Source: Zygnema circumcarinatum
Lineage: Eukaryota > Streptophyta > Zygnematophyceae > Zygnematales > Zygnemataceae
Direction: 5' to 3'
Assembly (NCBI GenBank): GCA_037447605.1
Contig: CM074817.1
Location: forward strand, 1,286,276-1,350,275
Length of the DNA stretch: 64,000 nucleotides
Positions 22,468 through 35,021 of the stretch are shown one piece after another. A program made the translations under genes and the position numbers. Under the pieces are notes generated by a model, which made no database searches, had not been told where the DNA came from, and worked only from the letters and a program-made list of their open reading frames with translations. Every line of letters starts with the position of its first letter. Positions within the stretch are counted from its first letter, which is position 1.

Positions 22468-24563
22468 ATCTCCTCCTCCTGCTGTTGGTGCTCTTCTCAC
22501 TGCAGTTCTTGAAACAAAATTTTGAAGGTTCCAATGCTGTTCCTGAAATCCAAGATCCAGGAAGAGAGAGATAGGAATGATCCGGTTCAAAATGCAGTAA
22601 ATCTACGCTCCACAGGCTTCTGCTCTTTCAAACACGAGCCTTAAGTTTCTTCCAAAAGCTCCTTCAGGAATTTATACCCCCCTATACTCCTCCTCCACCT
22701 CCACCTCCTCCTCCTGTTCCTCCAAAAGAGCCTGAATTTCCAAATGACCTGCAGGGATTTTATCTCTCCGTCAGCTCCTCCTCCTCACCCTCCTGCAGGG
22801 CCGGCCGATTTCAAGGCGCTAGGAAATGGTCCGCTTCCAAAGCGGACTGTGAAGTAGAGCCGACCCGAGCCGAGCAGGGCAGCCCCCTTATAGCGGCGGT
22901 TGCCGGCCGGCTGCTGCATGGGCCGGGGCCGTGTACCGGCCCCAGCCCGTACAACAAGGCTGCAAGTACATGTACGGCTGTACGAAATTCATCCGTACGT
23001 GTTGTTGCGTGCAATGCCCGCGTTTTGTCGGTCGGTGGAAGGCGGCGCCTGGACGTGGGTCAAACGCCACGTGGCAGGAAATGAGGGGTGGTAGATTAGC
23101 CGACAAAGGAGCCGTACGGTCACGGAGATGGAGTCGGGGATCTTTAGGGCTTGCCAGTACGGCTTTCCAAATCTTCAAAATAGGTCATAGGTGGAATCGT
23201 ATAAAAAACTAGTACATTTGTTCCAGGATATATCATGTTAAACCAGGGAAAAACGTACTGGTTTTTTAAAAATACCCTTACTCGTGTTTCAAGATTGAGA
23301 AACAAATCTTGAAAAAGTTACTAGGAAAAGTATAGACCAGAATTAGTATAGTATATAATATCAAACAGGGGACCATGAGTACTAGTTTCGAGAAAACTCC
23401 CAACCCCGCGCTTATTTTTTTTTCCTTCCAAGATTGAAAAGCCCTGTGGTCAATTTAGAAGCTCACAATTACCAAACAACCACCTGCCACGTGGCAGGCT
23501 CTGGTTGGATCTACCTTCAGTAACCCTTTCAGACGTTTCTTGGAGGCCCCCTCGGACCGGGGACGGCCAGGGGGGATGAATCTCGTCCCACGCAGTTATG
23601 TGACGTCGTTCACTTAACAGTCCCGTGTTTCCGTGCATGTTCAAAGCTGTACCTTTTTGTCCCCTTCTGCGGCTTGCGTCAGCCGGTCCAGCCGCCAAAA
23701 AATTGCGGCGCCGCTTACCGTACAGTTTCGTCCCTTTCAAGAAGTTTCGGCACTCAGAATCCACAGTCTAAAAAATGTTATTTTTTCCCTTTTTTTTTTC
23801 TCAGGGTGGTAGGACGCAACATTTTTAGCGTGTTCCCATGTCAAGTCTGGACCAACCACAGACTGCCACGTCATAGTCATGCGAACCTAAAAAATGCCAC
23901 GTCGACCTCCACCTCAGTCCCTCTAACCAATAACATGTCGCCATGTGGCATTTCACTGTCCCACGTGGCTCGCCACGGCTAGCGTCGGCGGCGGCCGCCG
24001 CCTATTTGCCGTGATTCCCGTGAACCGCGACCGCGACCGGCGGTCACCGCGGCCAATGTTCATTTGCCACGTGGCAGTAGTACCTCGCGTGGCCTGTTTG
24101 GTAGACGAGCATCCTCCAACCGCAAGTCTCCACGTGTACATTTGTGTGCACGTGACGTGCTTTTATTGGCTAAAATCTCCCAAATAGGATGTCGAACTGG
24201 ATTCGCGTTTCTATGTATATGACGAAGTTGTGGAACTGCGGCTGCATGGAGCGCCTACACGTGCAGGACTGGGACTGTGGAACCCGAGGGAGTTTTTCAA
24301 AGGCTTGTCCTGCAGCACTTCTTTGCATTTGCTGCTTTATCTGAGCTTAATCATATAAAAAAGCTGCAGAATATATCTGCTATATGCGAGCAGGCGAAAG
24401 CATAACATCACATATTCTGCATCCTTCTACTGTGTGGCGCACAACATTGTTAGCTTTCCGCCCTCCTAGGCCTTGTAAGCTGCTTATCAGCAAGTCCAAA
24501 CTTTAGGGTTTCAGTTAGCTGCAGAGGGGAGCTTGCTCTCTTACACAGCCGCATTGAGGAGCC
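22468..24563. promoter_or_regulatory. divergent GGH / OTC spacer with ACGT/CCAAT element cluster
   Basis: 2.1 kb without a gene. The GGH-proximal part has (CTC)n-like DNA (22684-22790). Between 23060 and 24170 there is a dense set of ACGT-core sites, many as CCACGTGG. Five are locked to a CCAAT or CCAAC box at 9-bp spacing on the plus strand or 9 bp on the minus: 23490-23508, 23852-23870, 24053-24071, 24116-24134 and 24151-24169. One further CCAAT-N9-CCATG lies at 23927-23945. A telobox (TTAGGGTTT, 24503-24511) lies 50 bp upstream of the OTC ATG. Confidence 0.65.
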
Positions 24564-27548
<2,985 letters not shown>

Positions 27549-28661
27549 TAGGCTTCATCCGGCCTGCCTGCAAGCTCTACTTCTCAGGCAGATTCAGTGG
27601 CACCATGTGTAATCTACAGATCTGCAGGATGTTTTTTGCTTTGTCGAATGCCTCGTATGGCTGGGCGCATCTGGCATTCTGCCATCATAAGTGGTGCAAA
27701 AGGATCACTTATGAAAGGAGTAGAAGAGCTCAGAGTCAAGTAGTTTAACGAACTGGTCAATTTCACCGATTTAGTCCATCAACCTAAAGCAAGGGTGGCT
27801 GTTTTTTCTTAGATCCCTCGAGAGTTGTAGTAGATGGTAAAGCCCTTTCGTATGTGTGTGTTTCAGTTGGGAAGAATTCAGTGTGTTTACGTCCCATGTG
27901 TTCTGTCCGTCTGTGCGGATCGGTCATCTTGGGACATCCAACCATTGGTCGCAAATGGTGCTTCAAACCTTGTCGTTCATGTTTCGCACCATGTTAGCAC
28001 CCAACGTGGCCATGTCATAGTGCCTGTGCATACATTATATAAAGAAATCTGAAAGGCTTACCATATGCATAGCACTGCAGGAGGACACATGCATTCCCCT
28101 CCTTCAATTTGCAACCGTGGCCAATGCAATATGCCAATAAATCCCTACCGATATTGCCCACTCAGAGGGATACTCCTGCATATGGGTCCTGCTCATGCAA
28201 GTCTGCAAAACAGAGAGGGAAGGACGGATATAAAGTGCACCTTTTGAGCAACTGCGGATGTGCAGCCGCAAACGAGAGACTTTGCGCTATTTGATGTTCG
28301 CGAGAGCTTCATACATGGAGGGTGCACATGAATTTCGAATTTATTTACCGAATTCGTGCGAATTTGTTTAACACAAGCGGAATGAAAAGGTGTTGCTTTT
28401 CAAAACAAACAAACGTATAGAGACATGAGAAGTCTGACCGCAAGGTATCTGCTAAAGAAAGAAGAGCAATATCGACGCCAAGGTATTTCTCTTTCCGTTA
28501 CACAGCAACGAAAGGAGTGAGGGATTTGATGTGGGAGGAAACGAGACGTAAACACGCTTAATCGATATCCAAAAGGAAAATTCTATTCTCACACCTTTTT
28601 TGTTTACACACAGACCTTTTTTCGCCGGGCAGATTTTATAATTATTGCACAAAAAAAGTGT

Positions 28662-28744
28662 GGGTGCGACACCGGGACTTCCCGGGAGGTCACCCATCCC
28701 AGTATTATTCCGGCCCACAGGCGCTTAGCTGCGGAGGTCTGAGT
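28662..28744 (-). rRNA. 5S rRNA 3' fragment (pseudogene-like)
   Basis: Read on the minus strand, about 83 nt match the 3' two thirds of plant 5S rRNA. Recognisable blocks are CTCCGCAG, TAAGCGCCTGTGGGCCGG, ACTGGGATGGGTGACC, TCCCGGGAAGTCCCGG and the terminal GTCGCACCC. It is followed after four bases by a T7 run that would serve as a Pol III terminator. The internal control region (A block, IE, C block) is present. The first 35 nt or so of the roughly 119-nt gene are replaced by unrelated sequence. I infer a 5'-truncated copy dispersed from a 5S array. It cannot make a full 5S rRNA, though the internal promoter might still recruit TFIIIA. Confidence 0.85.
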
Positions 28745-28976
28745 TCATTAATTGTGAGTTTAACATTAAGAACATATAAAACATAGCCATGGGTTAACAA
28801 TTAGAACATAAAACTCCACATCTGCGACCGTAGTCCAACGAACACCATCAGAACCGCATTTAATCATGGGTAGACTTTTTTTGGATCGATACACCAAATA
28901 AGTCACATGCCAACCTCATGGCGAGCCGATTCAGGGAGGCTCGTGCAACGCGGGTGAGCCGCAACGTGCCATATCC

Positions 28977-29025
28977 GCCAGGGAGGGAGGGAGGGAGGGA
29001 GGGAGGGAGGGAGGGAGGGAGGGAG
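28977..29025. repeat. (GGGA)n microsatellite
   Basis: About twelve GGGA units in a row. The G runs have potential to form a G-quadruplex. Confidence 0.95.
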
Positions 29026-29579
29026 GACTCATGCCCGCGCCATCCTTAGGTAACGAAAGAAATACGTGGGAAAGTGGTCGAATCGCAGCTGACAGAAAAG
29101 AAAATACAGCGTTGCAATCGACCGGTGAACTTTAGAAACTGGAATTGGCATTGGTCTCAGGTTGGCATGGCCGTGAGATGCACATGAGGGCCAAGACCAC
29201 GTGTGGAACCATGTGGAGTGTGAAACAACCATTGGCACGCAACAACAAAGCGCCTTCTGAAGGAGGCCATCTGACTAATGCTCAGATGACTAATTTGACT
29301 AAAATTGTGACCAGACAATTTGACCAGCCGTTGGTCACTGGCCACCGCCACTTGTGCTTGTGCTTGATCTGTGCTCTCTGTCTGACACGTGGCATCCACC
29401 CTCTACACGAGCTGCGCCACGTGGCGTTCCCTTACGTCACCCGTGCCACGTGTCAGCATGTCGTGACGTTAGTAGGGGTACGTGTCGTCAGCAGGCAGCT
29501 GTCAGGCAGGTGTCGTCTGAATGCCCTCTGATGTCATGGATGTGCAAATGAGGGACTGTTGCAGTCATCAAACTCTCTT

Positions 29580-29830
29580 GAAAGGAAGGGAGAGAGAGAG
29601 TGTGGGGGGGGGGGCGGGGGAGAAGGGGAGAGGGGAGAAGAGAGAGGGGGAAGGGGAGAGAGAGGAAAGGGGCGAGGAGTTAGAGGAGGAAGGGGAGAGG
29701 TGAGTTGGGAGGAACGGCAGTGGTGGCAGAGGGGGAGGAGAGATGGAGCGAGTGTGGGAAGGGTAGCGAGCGTAAGGGGGAGAGGAGAGTGGGGGATAGA
29801 AAGACGGGGGAGAGAGAAATAGAGAAAGGG
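29580..29830. repeat. GA/G-rich low-complexity tract
   Basis: Purine-only stretches with G9 and repeated GGGGAGAG words. They create an artificial Gly/Glu/Arg reading frame. Confidence 0.9.
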
Positions 29831-30257
29831 GCTGAGCCGCGTCAGGGTTTCTGGATGCTGTTTCTTTGACTGCAGTTCTTAGTTGAGGTTTTTCTGATAC
29901 TCATCAAAATAGGGCTTCTTTCTTTCAGAGTCTGGACCAGTGGGGACTAGGGGATGCGAATTTGAGCTAAAAAAATAGAAATGAAAGAGCGGCGGGTGGC
30001 AACGAATAATTGTGGAAGACCAGAGAAGTTAGGGCTGAATTAGCCGGGACGTAGTTTTCCTCGTTCAAAACCTTAGCTGCATTGGATGATTCCTCTATGC
30101 CTGGCAGGACTTATGGTGACGCATTCTTTGTTTGTGTATTCAGGCTAGCAATTGGATATCGTTTGGCTCAGGTAAAGCAACATGTCAAACTGGCTCAACT
30201 CGTGAAAGTGGAGGCAAGGACGTTTGGCAGCATTTTTTGTAAATTTTGAAGCAAATC

Positions 30258-31781
30258 ATGGCTGATGATGATGATGCTCCACTGGGAGACGTCGCTTTTC
30301 CCGAAGAGACGGAGAGCAAAGAGGCCATCCTTTCTCGGATCAGTGCAAAACAGCGAGAGGTGGAGAAATTGCTGAGCTTGTGAGTGCTTTCTCAAACTCA
30401 TGGAAGGAGACCTTGCTTAGGAGAAGCCAGGTTATGTATGTGTGTCCATGTTTCGCAGATTGCACTCATTTGCATACCGTACTTGTATTCATTGCTTGAA
30501 TCTGGCTTCTCTGGTAATGTGGCCAACCCCTGAATGTGAATTAGAGTTCTGACGATGAAGATGGATGTGTAGAATGCCTCCTTGGTAAGTTACGTGGAGG
30601 ACCTTTTCTGGGTTGCATTGAGCCTAGCTGCAATTTCCTTCTCGATTCCTGAAGGGGTTCAGACCTTCTGCGTGCAGATATCAAATTCCCGAAGCATTGA
30701 GAGCAGCGCTGGCGGATCCTCCTTTGGATACTCGAGAAGAGGCCTGCAAAGTGAGTATGGAAATTCTTAAAATAGGCAAAAAAGATATACGAAGACCATT
30801 TTTTTAATTCTATGCGTCAAGTCATATTGCAAGTCATGCCCTTTCGAAGGGCAATAATCTATGTTTCGAATATTCTCTACTCATTACTTCGTTTAGAGAA
30901 GCGCCAATGAAGAACATAGTCCAGTCTATATGGTGATTGGCCTGACGGCCCACTCTGCATAGAAAAGCAAAGCAAGCAAAGCATTTGAAAAGCTTTTTTT
31001 TTTTTTTTTTTTTTTGGCATTTAGGGGTCTTTATGGAAGCCACGTGGTTGCACGAGACTATGAGAGATCATATGTTTGGACTCAGATGTTAACATTTCTT
31101 CCATTCATTGGCCATTCATTGGCCTCAATGAAGCTCATCACATACATTTAGTTCACGTGTATAGAAGTTTACATTCCGACTTGTCACCTCGAAGGCCAGA
31201 GAGTATTGTTGAAGGCAATAAACAGGGACAGTTTGTTGCTTGTTTTGTGGATTCAGACAGCAAATTGGCTGGTGGTGCAAAAAGCGGTCATGGCTGCCAA
31301 AGATTTGGATGCCGCAGTGGCTCATCTTCCAGAGGAGCATTGCGACACACTTATGAAGTAAGAACGTTCTTTCTGAATTTTTCTCCTTCATACCAAGAGA
31401 TGTGAAAGGACGCTCTCCATGTATCGACCTGCGTTATTTCAAGCATGTTCCTATTTTAACTTATTGGTGTGAGAAACTGAAGAGTACATCTCTCTTCTCC
31501 CCCTCTCCCTCTCTCTCCCTCCTCTCTCTCCCTTCCTCCCTCGCCCTCTCTCCCTTTCGTCCTTGCTCCCCTCTTTCCTTCTCAAAAAAAAATCATTTGA
31601 AACTTGCTGACTTGTTGTTGTTTATGCGAGCTGTTATGTGAGCAGGTATTTGTACAGAGGTCTTGAGACTGGAGACAGGGGAATGTGCGACCAATGCCTG
31701 CGGTTACATGAGAAGTTGACCGAAAAGGCAGGCATGGGATGCATCATCCGGGCGATATCTGACCGCATGCGCACAGTTTGA
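30258..31781 (+). CDS. ARPC5: Arp2/3 complex subunit 5 (p16-ARC)
   Basis: Smallest subunit of the Arp2/3 complex that nucleates branched actin filaments. There are four exons: 30258-30379, 30678-30750, 31257-31357 and 31646-31781. The sum is 432 nt, giving 143 aa, with every junction in frame. The N-terminus is acidic (MADDDDAPLGDV). Family blocks follow: RISAKQREVEKLLSLYQIPEA, then LADPPLDTR, NWLVVQKAVMAAKD, LMKYLYRGLETGDRGMCDQC, LRLHEKLTEKAGMGCIIRAI, and the C-terminal SDRMRTV typical of ARPC5. The short exon 2 (73 nt) was found by frame and would be missed by simple gene callers. Pyrimidine-rich DNA precedes exon 4. Confidence 0.93.
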
Positions 31782-33540
31782 ATTGGAAATTGGAAAAATG
31801 TCAGTCCGATTTAATGATATTTGGAAAGCCCTGGCATTCAATAATAAGCTCAGTATGCCATGCATGCTATCGCCATGGAGAGGCTCATTTGGTAATGTCC
31901 GTAGGAAGTAGGCTTTTTTAAGGAGCCAATTGTCAGGGAGCTGTCCCGGCCCCCTCCTTTCGGATGGAAGAATAGCTTTGCATCTGTATTTTTAAGTCAC
32001 TGTGTGCAGTCACGGAGGTTATTTGCACATTGACTGTGTTCTGCAATACGAGGGCAGCTTGAGTTGAGGCATCTGTGAGTGCCTGAATCTGGAATGGATC
32101 AAGTGGAGGATACCTTCCTGTGCGTCAGACCTAAAATCCCGACAGGAAGGGGTCAGTGCAGTAGTCCTCGATTGCAGGTCCAAAACACGTTCACTTTTAC
32201 TTTTTCACTTGCACTTTCAGTTTCACTCCTGTTTGATTCAAAGGCATAATGCTCTGAGAAAGATCAGAAAAGCAACAAGGGGGGTATGTCTGAATGGCCC
32301 AGGCATTGGTTGGGCATGGATGGGTCCATCCATCCATCCATCCGTGCATCCATCCATCCGTGCATCCGTCCATCCGTGCATTCATCCATCCATCCATCCA
32401 TCCATCCATGCATGCATCCATCCATCCATCCATGCATCCATCCCATCCATGCATGCATGCATCCATCCATCCATCCATGCATGCCCTTTAGCTCTAAGGA
32501 AGTCGTAGGAACCACTGCCTGCCACGTGGCGAGTTTGGGCATAACCTATTGCCATGTGGCACTGGCGTCTTATTACTGGAGAGGATCCCGTCCCCCTCCC
32601 TGCCCCTTTCCCCTAGCCAGTTTCAAACCGCTCCCGAATTTTCCCAAACCTGAAGTGAACCAAGTTTGCAACTTGGGCGAGAAACTGGAAAACTAAGAAA
32701 CTAGCGCATGGAAATGGACCCTAGAGCCTGAAACTAATTTTTAACTGCTAACGGGTTTATCCCTTTAACGGTCCATATAGCTTTCGTACGCTCAAGTGCG
32801 TACGACGCTGACGGCAAGGTTCATTTTCTCGCGCACGCCAAAACTGGTCAGCGAGTCCGTACATATGTTCGTACGAAATTGTCGTCATCGGTCATGTCAC
32901 GCGGCACATAAAGCCTTCGTACGGTCGACGCAGGTGCTGCGAAGGCTCCGCGGGTGACTTCGCCGGCACGTTTCGGCGGCGCCTTCAAAACAAGGAAAAG
33001 TATCGCAATCGGAGGATGGAGGTTGCGATTTTGAGGTTCATGTAAACTGTTTGAGGACGGTAAAAGGACACTAGTACTATTTGACTGCTGAAGTTACGGA
33101 CGGAGACCGTCCGCGGGGAGACGCGTTTCAAACTTGACCGGGAGTAGGAACTTTTGGGGGAACATCTTTATGGATCATTTTTAGGAAAACAAAACCCTCG
33201 TTTTATATTTTATAATTGGTCCATCCCTTGAGACTGCGTCTCACGAATCGTACGGTAGGAAATTTTGGGGGACATTTTTACGGCTCATTTGTCGATATTA
33301 AAAAAAAAAAAAACAATGTCCATAAAAAACTCCATATTTTGAATTCATATCTGGCCCGCCTCTTGACTCTCAAAAAGGTTGTCCTGGCAAACCTCTGCGT
33401 GGAGGGAGAGAGGAAGAGCGCGAGAGTGAGCGAGCGAGAGAGAGGGAGAGCGAGAGAGTAAGATCGAGGGAGAGCGAGAGGCTGCTGAAGAGGAGGCAGA
33501 GGCAGTGCAGAGGAAGTTGCGCAAGCAGAGGGGTATCAAG
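31782..33540. other. spacer with CATC minisatellite and ACGT motifs
   Basis: ARPC5 3' flank, then a CATC-type repeat (32323-32483), two ACGT-like words (TGCCACGTGGCG at about 32520; TGCCATGTGGCA at about 32551) and GTACG-rich DNA (32780-32920). No gene is supported; frames across the repeat are artefacts. Confidence 0.5.
32323..32483. repeat. (CATC)n / (CATG) tetranucleotide array
   Basis: About 160 bp of CATC units with scattered GCATG and CGTG variants. It is open in several frames on both strands and would be translated as His/Pro/Ser/Ile or Met/Asp/Gly repeats. Confidence 0.95.
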
Positions 33541-33885
33541 ATGAGGATAGTGGTGGAGCAAGTGGGAGGAGGGAGGGGGAGAGAAGAGGAGAGACTGCTG
33601 CATTCAAGCTTGAACAGAGTGTTAAATTACGCGACAGAAGTGCTATGGGGTGAACAGTCGTGGCAGCCGAAGCAGACGATTTTCGTTGCGGTTTCAGCTC
33701 TCTTCATTTGTTTATTAATAAGTGGAGTGGCTTGGCAGCTTATTTCAGGCGCTCGTTTTGTAAAGAGTAATTGGCACGGACATTGGAGGAGAAAATACGA
33801 GAGAATAAAGGAGCTTCAGGAGGAGGAAGAGGCGAAAGAACGGGACTGCATTCCTATAAAAGTGAACGACATCATTTTCTGCTGA
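33541..33885 (+). CDS. putative single-pass membrane protein
   Basis: Open frame of 114 aa from the ATG at 33541; the frame is also open upstream to 33505 in GA-rich leader DNA. It has one convincing transmembrane segment (TIFVAVSALFICLLISGVAWQL, about residues 46-67). This is preceded by an amphipathic stretch LLHSSLNRVLNYATEVLW and followed by a basic-acidic segment (KSNWHGHWRRKYERIKELQEEEEA). I do not recognise a family. The last residues (IKVNDIIFC) could be read-through of an intron after the Glu-rich segment, making this the first exon of a larger gene. I found no clear second exon before 34055. Confidence 0.35.
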   Translation: MRIVVEQVGGGRGREEERLLHSSLNRVLNYATEVLWGEQSWQPKQTIFVAVSALFICLLISGVAWQLISGARFVKSNWHGHWRRKYERIKELQEEEEAKERDCIPIKVNDIIFC

Positions 33886-34054
33886 TGAGGAGCCTTGAAA
33901 CTTCTTCTTGCCTCAGGCCTTGATGGCCGGCATCCAGATACGGCCGCATCATCCTCGCAAGTGCTCAATGAGAATCGTCCGTATAACGTGCAACAAGCGG
34001 AACCAGATAACAGCAGGCAACGAGAAATTTAATATCTGTTACCGCTGGTGCTGC

Positions 34055-34942
34055 TTACTGCTTTTGCGGCAAAGAAATGCCAAGAATGGCGGATTGGCTT
34101 ACTACTGCCCATTCGAAGCAGTTATCTGCACGGCAGGCTTCATCTGATTCGTCAAGAGACACGCCTTCACCGCATCTTTGGAGTAGTTTCAAGACTGCAT
34201 GCGCCTCGGCATCTTCCAAGTCAGTCAGCTGAAGTTCCCGAAGAAAGCTGCACAATGTTACCTGTTCGTGGAAAGCCACAAATGGCTGATAGTATCTTTT
34301 AAAGGATCGCCTTTGGTCCTCGCTTTGCTCTTGTAGCCCTGAGAAAAAGCCTTTAGGGACCAGTAGTAAGCCCCATAACCATAATTTATGAATTACTGTT
34401 TACACGGACACTTCTGGTAGGCGCCTTGGAATTTGATGCCATTATATGTCTAAAGAGACGTTCAGCTTAAACAAGCTTTAGGAAAATAAGTAGCGATTAA
34501 TTAGCTGCAAAGGAGTAAGCAGAGCCAATGTCGGTTCGTCGATTGATTCTTGCCATTTGTTTACCCACCAAAGTTAACAAGCAATGCCGATATTATCGGA
34601 TAAAAAGTCCCATTCTTTTACCCCTTTCGCGTAATGCAATGGATGCTTTGACTACTTGTCTGCCTGACTCACCAAACACATTGCACACAATGGGGCTCGT
34701 GCAAAAAACCAAGATACTGAGGCAACATCAGATTCTCTACTAACAAAACGTGGCCAATCCATGGCATTGCCTACCCCTCCTTTTAAAAGTATCTCAGCCA
34801 GTTCTTCCTTCCAATGCCCCTGCACAAACCAGTTCGTCAACTCCAAAAAACCTCTGCCGACAAACATTGTTCGCTCCAGAAACGACCGTATATACAACTC
34901 CTTTCTCAAAAAAAGGACTGGAAAAGCATTTGTCCGGTTCAT
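34055..34942 (-). CDS. unrecognised two-exon gene
   Basis: Two open segments on the minus strand join in frame. Exon 1 is 34942-34673, with ATG at 34942 and a GTGAGT donor. Exon 2 is 34261-34055, with a CAG acceptor and ending in a stop, giving 158 aa. Exon 1 includes FVGRGFLELTNWFVQGHWKE and GGVGNAMDWPRFVSRESD. Exon 2 includes FLRELQLTDLEDAEAHAVL and DESDEACRADNCFEWAVV. The composition looks protein-like, with no repeats and balanced hydrophobic and charged residues. I know no matching family, and the gene lies immediately downstream of the LEA gene on the same strand. It could be a lineage-specific gene, a pseudogene piece or chance. Confidence 0.35.
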
Positions 34943-35021
34943 CTACTGTACAAAACCCACAAAGCTGCATGTGATGCCCAGACTTAGTCTCATCCGCAAC
35001 CCAGCAGCGGCCCCCATCTTC

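Larger units (their letters stand above)
27549..30257. other. OTC 3' flank to ARPC5 5' flank
   Basis: 2.7 kb without a protein gene. It contains the 5S rRNA fragment (28662-28744), a GGGA tetranucleotide run (28977-29025), ACGT-core words of the type GCCACGTGGC and GACACGTGGC around 29389-29490, and GA/G-rich low-complexity DNA (29580-29830). The right end is probably the ARPC5 5' leader. Confidence 0.5.

Noticed and set aside
23040-24170. Transposon explanation for the ACGT/CCAAT cluster
   Set aside because: I looked for terminal inverted repeats or target-site duplications around the cluster and saw none, so it is kept as a regulatory hypothesis. A genome-wide repeat search is needed to exclude a transposon.
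28977-29025. Possible CRISPR-like or spaced array
   Set aside because: It is a plain GGGA microsatellite with no spacers. No CRISPR array exists in the window.
29559-29822. Gly/Glu/Arg-rich frame
   Set aside because: It is a purine-only low-complexity tract with no conserved content.
32197-32696. His/Pro/Ser and Met/Asp/Gly repeat proteins
   Set aside because: These are translations of the CATC tetranucleotide array in several frames, not genes.
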